From: an uncultured bacterium
GTDB lineage: Bacteria; Planctomycetota; UBA8108; UBA1146
Direction of reading: 5' to 3'
Assembly: GCA_937876125.1 (NCBI GenBank)
Contig: CALEHF010000020.1
Location: forward strand, 1 to 42,629
DNA: 42,629 bases
Shown: positions 28,311 to 36,254 of the stretch, one piece after another
How positions within the stretch are numbered: the first letter of the stretch is position 1
Layout of the letters: the number at the start of each line of letters is the position of its first letter
The notes under the pieces: model-generated
Databases searched by the model: none
What the model saw: only the letters and a program-made list of their open reading frames with translations
Told to the model about the DNA's origin: nothing
Translations under genes and position numbers: made by a program

Positions 28311-29234
28311 GTGCAGCTCATCGCCCGCTTCTCCCTGCTTCTAGGTCCCGCTCTCCTCTTCGCGATCGGCTGCGCCGGCCCCGATCGAAGGGACTCGCCG
28401 AAACCAACCGACCCCGTGGCTCCCGCCGGTTCCATGCCCTCGAGTTCCCCTAGAGCAAACGAAGCGTCGCCGGAACTTCCGGAGGAATCGATCGCCGCCG
28501 CTCCACTGGGCATCATCTTGGACCCTTCCGCGGGGGAACCGATCGCGCGCTGGCTCCTCTTCTACGACCGCGTGGCCAGCGCCGCCTCCGCTCTCGTCAC
28601 CGAGGAGCCGGAAGAGCTCCTCTCGACCCTCGGGACCGAGTGGTGCTACGAGGACGACGACGGCTGGCATGCGGTTTTCGGTCGATACGGTGAAGAGGCC
28701 GGTGACTTCGAGCCCGTGCTGCACTATCAAGTCGACGGCGAATTCGTCGCGCGGAAGTCCGAGGCGGTCATACCGGCCGAGAAAGCCCGCGCCTACCCCC
28801 ACGCGATTCAAGCGAGTGCCCCGCTGCTTGAAGAACAGCTCGGGGACCTTCCGCTCAGAATGAACACCTACGTCCGCCCGGTCGAAGAGGGGCTCGACGT
28901 CTGGTTCCTCCCCGCACCCCTGAATGATGGCCGCTGCCTCGCGGGCGGAGAGTTCTGTTTCCACTTCGATGGCGAGGGGAAACAGTTTCTCGGGAAGGAC
29001 GTGATCTTCACGAAGTTTCTCGCGTTCACCCCAGGCCCTGAGAGCCGCATCATTCTCACCGACGCCGGGCGCGACCAGCCCTCGGTGGGAAACCTGTTTT
29101 TCGCTTACAGCCATTACTCGCAGTTCGACTCGATCAAGATCGAGACCGACGTCCGCCAGAGCCTGCTCGCGAAATACAACGATCAATTCTCGTGGATCCA
29201 CATGGAGAAATCGCCGGTGGAAAATCGCGAGTAG
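28311..29234 (+). CDS. Lipoprotein of unknown function
   Basis: The protein has 307 residues and a GTG start. The N-terminus is a lipoprotein signal with AIGC at residues 18-21, so Cys21 is the likely lipidated residue. A Pro/Ser-rich linker (about 25-65) precedes a folded region with several aromatic and acidic stretches (for example EWCYEDDDGW near 107 and GEFCFHFDGEG near 220). Four Cys lie after the lipidation site. I recognise no family. Its start is divergent from the PSD1-type gene. Its TAG stop touches the stop of the convergent kinase-like gene with no base between. A periplasm-facing or surface lipoprotein is inferred. Confidence 0.82.
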   Translation: MQLIARFSLLLGPALLFAIGCAGPDRRDSPKPTDPVAPAGSMPSSSPRANEASPELPEESIAAAPLGIILDPSAGEPIARWLLFYDRVASAASALVTEEPEELLSTLGTEWCYEDDDGWHAVFGRYGEEAGDFEPVLHYQVDGEFVARKSEAVIPAEKARAYPHAIQASAPLLEEQLGDLPLRMNTYVRPVEEGLDVWFLPAPLNDGRCLAGGEFCFHFDGEGKQFLGKDVIFTKFLAFTPGPESRIILTDAGRDQPSVGNLFFAYSHYSQFDSIKIETDVRQSLLAKYNDQFSWIHMEKSPVENRE

Positions 29235-30155
29235 TCAGCGGCGCTTCCGCTCGTGCTCGACGAGCACTTGGATCTGCGACCGAACCGAGTTTGCAAGAGA
29301 CTCCGCGGCCGGGTCGGCGGGAGCGATGTACGCGAGTTCGTCGTGATAGCGCAAGATTTCGTGGAGCACATTCGACCGTCGCATCGCTCTAAACTCCTCG
29401 ATGGAGAGGGTCAAGGGCGCGCAGAACGCATCGATGACCGCGGCATGAAATGATTGCGGCGCTTGATCCAAGAGGCGATCGCAGCTGAACATCGGATGCC
29501 CGACGATCACATCGGCCCAATCGAAGATGACCACGCGGCCCGATCTCACCTGGATATTGCAGCAGCCAGAGTCTTGATGGACGAGCGTTGGCGGAAGCTC
29601 GAACGCATCGAGATATCGAGTCGTGAAGTCATCGACAAACTCCTCGAACGCGTTCCGCACCTCCACGTCGAGGGTGTCGAGGACCGGACTCCCGAGGAGC
29701 CCCGCGATCTGACCCGGCCACTCCGCCGGACGTCTATCGCGTACTCCGCGCTCGAGCCACTCCTCTGCGTGCACCGTTTCCCCCGCCGCGATTTCGGCGA
29801 TCGTACGCGCGACGACGACCCAATCCTTGAGCGCGTGTCCCGCGGTCAGCTCTTCGCCGGGGATCGCCTCCATAGCGAAGCCTCCCGGCCAGGTCGCGAC
29901 GATGGTGGGAAGGACCGCAGGCCAGCGGCGACTGAGCTCCGCGACAACCACCTCTTCCCCCGGCGGCAGTCGATAGCTGTGTTTGATCCAGAGGATGCCC
30001 GCGGCGGTCGGCACGGTGCGCACGCACGACCGAGCCCAAGTGCGCACATTCGTCCACTCGCCGGTCGGTGGACGCCCCGCGAGAAGGAGCGCGGCGGTCG
30101 CGTTCGCCGTGGCAGCCTCTAGCCAGCCGCCCGCGTCCCAAGGAGCCTTCTGCAT
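29235..30155 (-). CDS. APH-fold phosphotransferase (aminoglycoside/choline kinase-like)
   Basis: The protein has 306 residues. The kinase-like features are a Lys in WIKHS (about K58), FAMEAIPGEEL in the hinge region (about 93-103), the catalytic loop HQDSGCCN (H193, D195, N200) and the metal-binding IFDWADV (D212). These are the Brenner-type and DFG-equivalent motifs of the phosphotransferase family PF01636. The substrate cannot be read from the sequence; members act on antibiotics, choline, homoserine or other small alcohols, and there is no context for resistance. Its ATG overlaps the TAA of the upstream antiporter gene by one base (TAATG), so the two are translated together. It is cytoplasmic, with no signal peptide. 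Confidence 0.82.
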   Translation of the reverse strand: MQKAPWDAGGWLEAATANATAALLLAGRPPTGEWTNVRTWARSCVRTVPTAAGILWIKHSYRLPPGEEVVVAELSRRWPAVLPTIVATWPGGFAMEAIPGEELTAGHALKDWVVVARTIAEIAAGETVHAEEWLERGVRDRRPAEWPGQIAGLLGSPVLDTLDVEVRNAFEEFVDDFTTRYLDAFELPPTLVHQDSGCCNIQVRSGRVVIFDWADVIVGHPMFSCDRLLDQAPQSFHAAVIDAFCAPLTLSIEEFRAMRRSNVLHEILRYHDELAYIAPADPAAESLANSVRSQIQVLVEHERKRR

Positions 30156-31474
30156 TACTTCCGCCCTGTCTCATCTTCAAGGGCCGCCCCATCTTCAGGG
30201 GTCCTCGTCGTCCTCGTTCGAAGTGGCATCTCCGGCGCGGGGCGCATCTCCGCAAACTCACTCTCGGTCTCCGCCCACCGTTTCACCCGCGCTCCGTAGC
30301 TCTTTGCCAGGGGGAGCGCACTCATGCCGTGAAGGATGGCGCTCAAGGTCACCGTGACCACGACCACATCGAAGATCGCCTCCGCGATCGGTGATTCGTG
30401 TGCTCCCTCGACCACCAACAGTCCGAACAGGATCGAGGCGAGTCCGCGCGGCCCGAACCAGCCGACGAAGAGTATCGTCGTGAGGCGAAAGCCGTGGCCG
30501 ATGAGAGAGAGCGCGATGGGAATCATCCGCACTGCGGTCAGGCTGAGACCCGCGTAGAGCCAGGTCGACACCTCCGCGCGCCCGACCGCGGGCGCGACAA
30601 ACGTGGCTCCAAAGAAGAGGAAGGTCAGCACCATCAGCAGCTGCCCCTCGCTCTCGGTGAACTCCTGCATGCCATCACATGCGTCATTTTCGAGATTCCC
30701 GGCGACCATCCCTGCGATGAATGCGGCGATGAATCCGTTCCCCCCCACCTCGTGGGCGAGTCCGTAGGCGATCAAGGCGAGAGCCAAGTTCACGTAGACT
30801 TTGAAGTGCTTCTCGATCGCCCCGCGACGCATCAGTTGGTGAGTGAGCCAGGTCCCCACTCCTCCAACGACGACTCCCACACCGGGACCGAGGGTCAGCT
30901 GCGCGGTGACGAACGTGGACCAGCTCGTTTCGTGCTCCCCCTCGGCGAGTCCCGCGTACGCGGCGAAGAACAGGACCGCGGGAAGTGCGATCCCGTCGTT
31001 CAGGCCACTTTCCACGTTGAGGGTCTGTCGCGTGCAGGCGGGGACTTCGGGGCTCGAAACCACCGCCTGCCCGAGGGCGGCGTCGGTCGGGGCGAGAATC
31101 GAGGCGAGCAGCGCGCAGTGCACCCATTCGAATTCGGGGAACAGCGCCTTCGCGCAAAGGGTGCCGAGCGCGATGGTCAAGGGTAGCCCGATCCCGAGCA
31201 GACGCAGAGGAATGCGGAACTCGCTGCGCAGCCTTCGGAGTGAGATACGGCTCGCGTCGGAGAAGAGGATGAGGATCAAGGTCAGTTCGGCGATGATGTC
31301 GATGAGGGGGGCATCCGGAGCGAGCTCGCAGAAGACGAAACCGCTCGGCCCGAGGACGACACCGAGCGCGATGAACGCGAGCGGCGGCGTGATCCAAGTG
31401 CGTTCGAGCCATCGCGAGCTCCAGCCGAACAGAAGGAGTGCGCCGGCGACGACGAGAAGTTGTCGTGGGTCCAT
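30155..31474 (-). CDS. CPA1-type Na+/H+ (or K+/H+) antiporter
   Basis: The protein has 439 residues and about twelve hydrophobic segments, and fits the Na+/H+ exchanger family PF00999. Ion-site motifs are visible: APTD at about 128-131 and NVESGLND at about 153-160, where the Asn-Asp pair is typical of electroneutral CPA1 (NhaP-like) transporters. A later GWFGPRGLASILF segment is the usual Arg-containing helix. The C-terminal 60 or so residues are hydrophilic and probably cytoplasmic. ATG 31474 was chosen because AAGG lies 7 bases upstream; a TTG two codons earlier is possible. It probably exchanges cytoplasmic cations for protons in pH or salt homeostasis. It is first in a two-gene unit with the APH-fold kinase. 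Confidence 0.9.
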   Translation of the reverse strand: MDPRQLLVVAGALLLFGWSSRWLERTWITPPLAFIALGVVLGPSGFVFCELAPDAPLIDIIAELTLILILFSDASRISLRRLRSEFRIPLRLLGIGLPLTIALGTLCAKALFPEFEWVHCALLASILAPTDAALGQAVVSSPEVPACTRQTLNVESGLNDGIALPAVLFFAAYAGLAEGEHETSWSTFVTAQLTLGPGVGVVVGGVGTWLTHQLMRRGAIEKHFKVYVNLALALIAYGLAHEVGGNGFIAAFIAGMVAGNLENDACDGMQEFTESEGQLLMVLTFLFFGATFVAPAVGRAEVSTWLYAGLSLTAVRMIPIALSLIGHGFRLTTILFVGWFGPRGLASILFGLLVVEGAHESPIAEAIFDVVVVTVTLSAILHGMSALPLAKSYGARVKRWAETESEFAEMRPAPEMPLRTRTTRTPEDGAALEDETGRK

Positions 31475-31845
31475 GCTCAACCTTACCGGCGCAGACTACC
31501 AGAGGGAGCCTCAGAGAGGTGCTCCTCGTTCGCGGGTACTTAGGCGCTTCGGTTTGGCACCGGGCAGAAGGCGCCGTCCGAAAATTCCGCGGACTCGATC
31601 CCGAACGCGTGATCGAAGCGCGCGCTGTAGTTCTCCCCGGCGATCGACGAGGTGAGTTCGCTGCGCCCAACTCGCTTCGCTCGGCTCGATGCGGTTCATG
31701 CGCGAAAAGCGGACCTCTCGTCAATTTCTCGTTACCCGTCAGAATTGCCGAAACAAGGTGAGAAGGTTGGACACTTGCCCGCGCGCGCGGCACCATCCGC
31801 CAGTGTCGGTCAGCTCCGCGCTCTCCCCCCTCGAAAGGACCCTCC
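31475..31845. other. Intergenic region between divergent antiporter and small membrane-protein genes
   Basis: No convincing gene is visible; short frames have no ribosome binding site or recognisable product. The promoters of both divergent genes should lie here, but I see no clear -35/-10 pair. Confidence 0.5.
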
Positions 31846-32448
31846 ATGGCCTCCGGTCGCTCCATCATCTTCGTGATGTTCCTCGTCGGAGCCGTACTCC
31901 TCGGCGGCTACGAGTTTGTGCGACGCTCCGCCACTCCCCACGAGGTCGAGAAGATCGAGGATCGCGGCGCTCTGATCGGGGTCTTCGATCGCGTGTATCA
32001 CTTCCTCGGAGATCGTTATCGGGTGCGGCAAGGAGAGGGAGAGGGGGACGCTCCGATTGGAACCGTCATCGTCTCGACCCTCGCTGAGGACGACTCGGAC
32101 GCCACCTCGATCACAAGCCATCGCATCGGTCGCATCGATGGCGCGTACCTCCTCGAGATCGAAGACGGTGCGCCACCGAAGGTGATCGTCACGTTTCGTA
32201 GCCCCGATGCCAACGGGGCCGCGGAGGGGGTCCTCTACTCCCTCGTCGGGGAAGATTGGAGCGGGAAGGCACTCGAGCCCCTGGCCCGCGAGATTCTCGA
32301 TCGGTACCTCGGGAACGATCAATACGAGCAGCAGGGCGCTTTCCTCTACCGCACCGTCACCCTCGACCCGAGGGTCGCCGACGGCCCCAATGTCGAGCAG
32401 CGACTGTTCTACGACTTCCATAATCAGCGGTGGGAAGTCGTGCGGTAG
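31846..32448 (+). CDS. Small membrane-anchored protein of unknown function
   Basis: The protein has 200 residues. One N-terminal hydrophobic segment (about 7-24) followed by RR suggests a signal anchor, or an uncleaved signal peptide with the rest outside the cytoplasm. The remainder is acidic and rich in short beta-type stretches (for example YLLEIEDGAPPKVIVTF near 105). It has no Cys and no motif I recognise. ATG 31846 has GAAAGGA at about 10 bases. It appears monocistronic: the next gene is 376 bases away, past a repeat-containing gap. Confidence 0.75.
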   Translation: MASGRSIIFVMFLVGAVLLGGYEFVRRSATPHEVEKIEDRGALIGVFDRVYHFLGDRYRVRQGEGEGDAPIGTVIVSTLAEDDSDATSITSHRIGRIDGAYLLEIEDGAPPKVIVTFRSPDANGAAEGVLYSLVGEDWSGKALEPLAREILDRYLGNDQYEQQGAFLYRTVTLDPRVADGPNVEQRLFYDFHNQRWEVVR

Positions 32449-32824
32449 CTCTCAGGGTCCACGTGGGTGATCCAACTTACGACGCGGGGCCAACGGACGC
32501 AGGCCCACCGACACAGTGACCAACCTTCCGACACAGTGACCAACCTTCCGACACAGGGGACGCAAACTGGCCCACGCCTCGTCAGTTCGCTGCCTGAGAT
32601 CACCGCTCTCTGGATTTTTGGCGCATCTTCCGTCGCGACCTCCCGGCCCCGGAATTGCCGTACTTTTGCCCGGATACCAGGGCCCGAGAGCCCCCTTGAG
32701 ACGTTAAGATGCGAGCGGTGCTCCGACGCCCGACCCATGGGATGATCGAGACGAGCGACTTCGACGTGAGTTCCTCCCGTCGCGGGACTCAACCGGGCTC
32801 GAGAACGAGGGAGAGATCTCCGCT
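32449..32824. other. Intergenic region with short tandem repeats
   Basis: There is no plausible gene. The region holds a 20-bp tandem repeat (32508-32567) and the leader of the multihaem cytochrome gene. A short plus frame through it has no supporting features. Confidence 0.55.
32508..32567. repeat. 20-bp tandem repeat, two exact copies and one degenerate
   Basis: The unit CCGACACAGTGACCAACCTT occupies 32508-32527 and 32528-32547 exactly. A third copy (32548-32567) keeps CCGACACAG and then diverges. It could be an iteron-like protein-binding site or the scar of a mobile element end. Confidence 0.85.
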
Positions 32825-34801
32825 ATGAATGACAAAAGGACCACCGGTCCTCATACCGGGCGTCGTTTCGTTTTCGGTGCGCTCGTCGTGCTGACGACGC
32901 TTTCCTCCGCGATCGCTGCGAGCGCGCAGTCTCTGCCGGTCCCGACCACGCTCGACGACTTCTTCCAGCCTGGGACTCAACCGAACACCATCGTTGAACC
33001 GGTGATCGCCGGTACCGCGTGCAACCTCTGCCACGCGTTCTTCCCAGCGCAGAACTCCCCCGCCGACCGGTGGTCGACCACGATCATGGCGCAAGCGGCA
33101 CGAGATCCGCTGTTCCATGCGGCGATGACGATCGCCAACCAGGACGCTTCCTTCGCCGGAGATCTCTGTCTGCGCTGTCACACCCCTTCGGGATGGTTGT
33201 CGGGACACTCGACCCCCACCGACGGGAGCGCGCTGACCGGGATCAACGACTGGGACGGCGTCACCTGCAATGCGTGCCATCGGATGATCGACCCCGTGTT
33301 CACTCCCGGACAGAGCCCCGCGGTCGATCAGCAGATCATCGCCGCACTCCCTGCGACCCCAGTGAATGCACATAGCGGCCAGTACATCATCGACCCACTC
33401 GACCGCCGACGCGGACCCTTCCAGCTCTCTCCCGGGTTCTCCTTCCACCCCTGGTTCCAGTCCCCCTTCCACCGAAAGTCGGCTCTGTGCGGAACCTGCC
33501 ACGATGTTTCGAACCCGGTGTTCGTTGCTCAGGGAACGGGCTACGTGCTCGACACCCTCGGCCAGCCACACCCCACCCACGACAAGTACGACGAGTTTCC
33601 CGTCGAACGCACCTACAGCGAGTGGTTGCAGAGCTCCTTCGCCATCGCGCCGATCGAGATGGGCGGGCGCTTCGGCGGCAATCAGACCGCAGTTTCGACC
33701 TGCCAAGATTGCCACATGCCGAAGACCACTGCGTCGGCGTGCTCACTCGGTGGCGTGACTCGACCCGATCAGCCTCTTCACGACTTCGCGGGCTCTCAGA
33801 CCTGGGTTCTCGACGCCGTCATGAATCTCGATACCACCATGCTGATCTGGGACACCCCCGCCTACATGGATCCGGTGCTCCTCCAGCAGTCGAAGACGCG
33901 CAACGTCGCGATGCTCGAAGCGGCGAGCGATCTCGAGTTGACCAAGGTGGGCACCGACTTGCGGGTGCGCGTCGTCAACCAAACCGGCCACAAGTTGCCC
34001 TCCGGCTATCCGGAAGGACGGCGGATCTGGGTGAACGTACGCTACTCCGATGCGTCGGGGACGATCATCGGCGAGCACGGACACTACGATTTCAACACTG
34101 CGGTGCTCACGACCGCCGACACCAAAGTGTACGAGGCGAACCTCGGCATTGACGCCGCGGTCGCGGCCGCGACCGGTGTCCCCGAGGGGGAAAGTTTCCA
34201 CTTCGTGCTGAACAACACGTGGCTCAAGGACAACCGCATTCCGCCGCGTGGGTTCACCAACGTGGGGTTCGCGTCGGTGCAAGCGGCACCGGTCGGATAC
34301 ACCTACGCCGACGGGGAGTATTGGGACGACACCGTCTACCCGATCCCCGCGGGCGCGCTCTCCGCCGAGGTGCGCGTCTACTATCAGACCGCCTCGAAGG
34401 AATACATCGAGTTCCTCCTGAACGAGAACACGACCAACAACCGTGGGCAGATCCTGTACGACCAGTGGCTCTTGAGCGGCAAGGGCCCGCCGGTGATCAT
34501 GGACGCGCAGACGATTCAGCTCGACGCCGACGACTTCGTCCGCGGCGACTGTAACGTCGACGGCGGAGTGGATGTGGCGGACGCGATCTCTCTGCTCGGC
34601 GTCTTGTTCTCGGGGGCGGATCCCTCGAGCTGCCGCGATTCCTGCGACGGAAACGACGACGGTACCCAGGACATCGCCGACGCGATCACCGTGCTCGGGT
34701 TCCTCTTCACGCAGGGATCCCCATTCCCCGCGCCGTACCCGAACTGCGCGGCGGACCCGACTTCGGACTCGCTCGACTGCCTGCTCTACATCTGTCCGTA
34801 G
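32825..34801 (+). CDS. Secreted five-haem cytochrome c with dockerin-like C-terminus
   Basis: The protein has 658 residues. A signal peptide (hydrophobic about 15-33, cleavage after ASA) is followed by five CxxCH haem-binding motifs: CNLCH 66-70, CLRCH 115-119, CNACH 148-152, CGTCH 222-226 and CQDCH 293-297. The spacing and extra His recall the cytochrome c554/multihaem group, but I cannot name the subfamily. Residues about 300-560 are a haem-free beta-rich region. The end has two EF-hand loops (DCNVDGGVDVAD and DGNDDGTQDIAD) and a Cys tail like those of the repeat proteins at the window start. A periplasmic or surface electron-transfer role is inferred; the dockerin-like module suggests it is held on the same scaffold as those proteins. 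ATG 32825 has AGGGAGAG about 9 bases upstream. A terminator follows. Confidence 0.88.
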   Translation: MNDKRTTGPHTGRRFVFGALVVLTTLSSAIAASAQSLPVPTTLDDFFQPGTQPNTIVEPVIAGTACNLCHAFFPAQNSPADRWSTTIMAQAARDPLFHAAMTIANQDASFAGDLCLRCHTPSGWLSGHSTPTDGSALTGINDWDGVTCNACHRMIDPVFTPGQSPAVDQQIIAALPATPVNAHSGQYIIDPLDRRRGPFQLSPGFSFHPWFQSPFHRKSALCGTCHDVSNPVFVAQGTGYVLDTLGQPHPTHDKYDEFPVERTYSEWLQSSFAIAPIEMGGRFGGNQTAVSTCQDCHMPKTTASACSLGGVTRPDQPLHDFAGSQTWVLDAVMNLDTTMLIWDTPAYMDPVLLQQSKTRNVAMLEAASDLELTKVGTDLRVRVVNQTGHKLPSGYPEGRRIWVNVRYSDASGTIIGEHGHYDFNTAVLTTADTKVYEANLGIDAAVAAATGVPEGESFHFVLNNTWLKDNRIPPRGFTNVGFASVQAAPVGYTYADGEYWDDTVYPIPAGALSAEVRVYYQTASKEYIEFLLNENTTNNRGQILYDQWLLSGKGPPVIMDAQTIQLDADDFVRGDCNVDGGVDVADAISLLGVLFSGADPSSCRDSCDGNDDGTQDIADAITVLGFLFTQGSPFPAPYPNCAADPTSDSLDCLLYICP

Positions 34802-34834
34802 GAGCTGTGGCGGACAAACTCTGATCCCCCCAAC

Positions 34835-34875
34835 CGAGGGGAGCCCTGTCCTAGCGACAGGGCTCCCCTCGTTTG
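34835..34875 (+). terminator. Strong rho-independent terminator after the multihaem cytochrome gene
   Basis: A perfect 16-bp stem (34835-34850 with 34856-34871, CGAGGGGAGCCCTGTC) has the five-base loop CTAGC and is followed by TTTGC. The stem is unusually long; the T run is short. Confidence 0.85.
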
Positions 34876-34933
34876 CATCCCGGGGGGGGAAGCTGGAAAA
34901 AGAGAGGATCTCCGCGAAGGATCGGAGCCGGTC

Positions 34934-34954
34934 GCGACAAGATGATGTTGTCGC
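34934..34954. promoter_or_regulatory. Inverted repeat upstream of the sigma-factor gene
   Basis: GCGACAA (34934-34940) and TTGTCGC (34948-34954) form a perfect 7-bp inverted repeat with a 7-base spacer. A TTGACG hexamer follows at 34961. The position suits an operator, but it may be chance. Confidence 0.3.
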
Positions 34955-34990
34955 TTCGGGTTGACGACACGAGGGAACTGGGGATTACGC

Positions 34991-34998
34991 GGGAGAGG
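34991..34998 (+). promoter_or_regulatory. Ribosome binding site supporting GTG 35005 as the sigma-factor start
   Basis: GGGAGAGG lies 6 bases before GTG 35005. The upstream in-frame ATGs (34942 and 34945) have only a distant GGAG, so the shorter product is preferred. Confidence 0.6.
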
Positions 34999-35004
34999 GT
35001 GCGA

Positions 35005-35574
35005 GTGGAGCGATCCGAGCGCGAAGCGAACCTCAGGCGACGCATCCTGGGTGGAGAGCCCTCCGCCTGGGAGGAGTTGTACGAGGACTGCTTCGACTCG
35101 CTGTGGATCGCCGTCGCCCGAAAGGTCGGAAACCACCCTTCTCAGATCGAGGACGTCGTCCAGGAGACGTGGCTCGTGGCGGTGCGGCGGATTCGACGGT
35201 TCGACCCCGAGCGCGGGAGCTTCCGCGGCTGGGTTCACGGCATCGCGGACCTGGTCGCGAAGAACGCGGGCCGCCGCTTCTTGCGCGACCGCAAGGCGGA
35301 GCGGCCTCTCAATGACGTCGGACCTCGGGCGGCCGCGCCGCTCGTCGATCGAGATGCCGCGGAGTTGCTGGAGGCGAGTTTCGCGAGCCTCCCGGCGCGC
35401 TACCGCACAGTGCTTCGCGACAAGTACGTCGATGAACTCTCGGTCACGGAGATCGCCACGCGACGTGGCGCGACACCTAAGGCGATCGAATCGCTCCTCA
35501 GTCGTGCGCGCAGTGCGTTCCGTGAGGTGTACCGAGTCTTCGCCGCGCCCCCGGATGAGCGGGGGCTTCGTTGA
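35005..35574 (+). CDS. ECF-type RNA polymerase sigma factor
   Basis: The protein has 189 residues, the usual ECF length. Region 2 covers about residues 8-90 (AWEELYEDCFDSLWIAVARKV, then DVVQETWLVAVRRIRRFDPERG and SFRGWVHGIA). Region 4 lies near the end (SLPARYRTVLRDKYVDELSV, then TEIATRRGATPKAIESLLSRAR), the helix-turn-helix that reads the -35 element. It directs polymerase to a specific set of promoters, probably in response to an envelope signal through the membrane protein encoded 28 bases downstream. An alternative start at 34942 would add 21 residues. The gene lies after the strong terminator, so it opens a new transcription unit with the next two genes. Confidence 0.9.
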   Translation: MERSEREANLRRRILGGEPSAWEELYEDCFDSLWIAVARKVGNHPSQIEDVVQETWLVAVRRIRRFDPERGSFRGWVHGIADLVAKNAGRRFLRDRKAERPLNDVGPRAAAPLVDRDAAELLEASFASLPARYRTVLRDKYVDELSVTEIATRRGATPKAIESLLSRARSAFREVYRVFAAPPDERGLR

Positions 35575-35602
35575 GTTCGAATCTAAGGAAGAGGAGCGCC
35601 CC

Positions 35603-36205
35603 ATGAGCGATCCGAGAAGTGTTTCACCCGAGGAATCACCGCTTCGTGATGAAGCCCGCTCAAGAGAAGAGGTCCCGTTCCCAATGGAAGAAGAGTGGGG
35701 GTCGACCTTCGAGCGAGTCGCGGGGCTCCCCGACGGAGTCCCCGAGCCGTCCGACGCGTTCCGATCGGCGCTCTTGCGATCTACCACGGCACGGGCGGTG
35801 GCTCACGGCACTCGGCGGCGGCTGCTCCAATTGGCGGCGGCGCTCAGCATCTTCATCGCGGGTTGGGCGCTCGGCGCCCGCCAAACGGAGCCGGCGACGC
35901 ATCCCGCCACTCCCCGCATCGGTGTGGAAGCCGCGCCGCCGGCGGAGCCTGTTCCGGCTGAAAGCGTGCCCGCGAATCCCCAAGAGCTCGAACGCGTCCT
36001 CGCGACAGAGACCCCTTCGAAGCGCCGCGAGGGGTGGCTCCGTGCGGGGGATGAGTACCTCGCCGGAGAGCGCGCGGACCCCTCTTCTGCACTCTATTGT
36101 TATCGACAAGTTCTCGAAGCGAGCGATGGCGCAGACGCGGCTTCGCTCGAGATCACGGACGACGACTCGTGGCTCTTGAAGGCGCTCAAGGTCGCTCGGC
36201 AGTAG
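35603..36205 (+). CDS. Single-pass membrane protein, probable anti-sigma factor
   Basis: The protein has 200 residues. ATG 35603 has a GGAAGAGGAG stretch just upstream; the longer open frame in this phase overlaps the sigma gene and is rejected. Residues 1-70 are acidic and would be cytoplasmic. A single membrane segment is at about 73-92 (LLQLAAALSIFIAGWALGA), followed by a Pro/Ala-rich linker and a helical end containing AGDEYLAGERADPSSALYCY, which looks like one TPR-type helix pair. It has no zinc HxxxCxxC anti-sigma motif. The position directly after an ECF sigma gene and the single-pass topology support an anti-sigma role by context only. Confidence 0.8.
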   Translation: MSDPRSVSPEESPLRDEARSREEVPFPMEEEWGSTFERVAGLPDGVPEPSDAFRSALLRSTTARAVAHGTRRRLLQLAAALSIFIAGWALGARQTEPATHPATPRIGVEAAPPAEPVPAESVPANPQELERVLATETPSKRREGWLRAGDEYLAGERADPSSALYCYRQVLEASDGADAASLEITDDDSWLLKALKVARQ

Positions 36206-36254
36206 CCGCTCGAGGCTTCGGCTGCAGCGACTGGCGTGAAAGGAAGGACATACG

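Noticed and set aside
29235..30155. Antibiotic resistance gene
   Set aside because: The APH fold is clear, but the family is broad; coupling to an antiporter and the absence of mobile elements give no support for aminoglycoside resistance.
34942..35004. Longer start of the sigma factor at ATG 34942
   Set aside because: The Shine-Dalgarno match is much better for GTG 35005 and the product then has normal ECF length; the longer form is kept as an alternative only.
34961..36205. 414-residue frame covering the sigma and anti-sigma region
   Set aside because: Its first half is out of frame with the sigma factor and of shadow composition; the real gene starts at ATG 35603.
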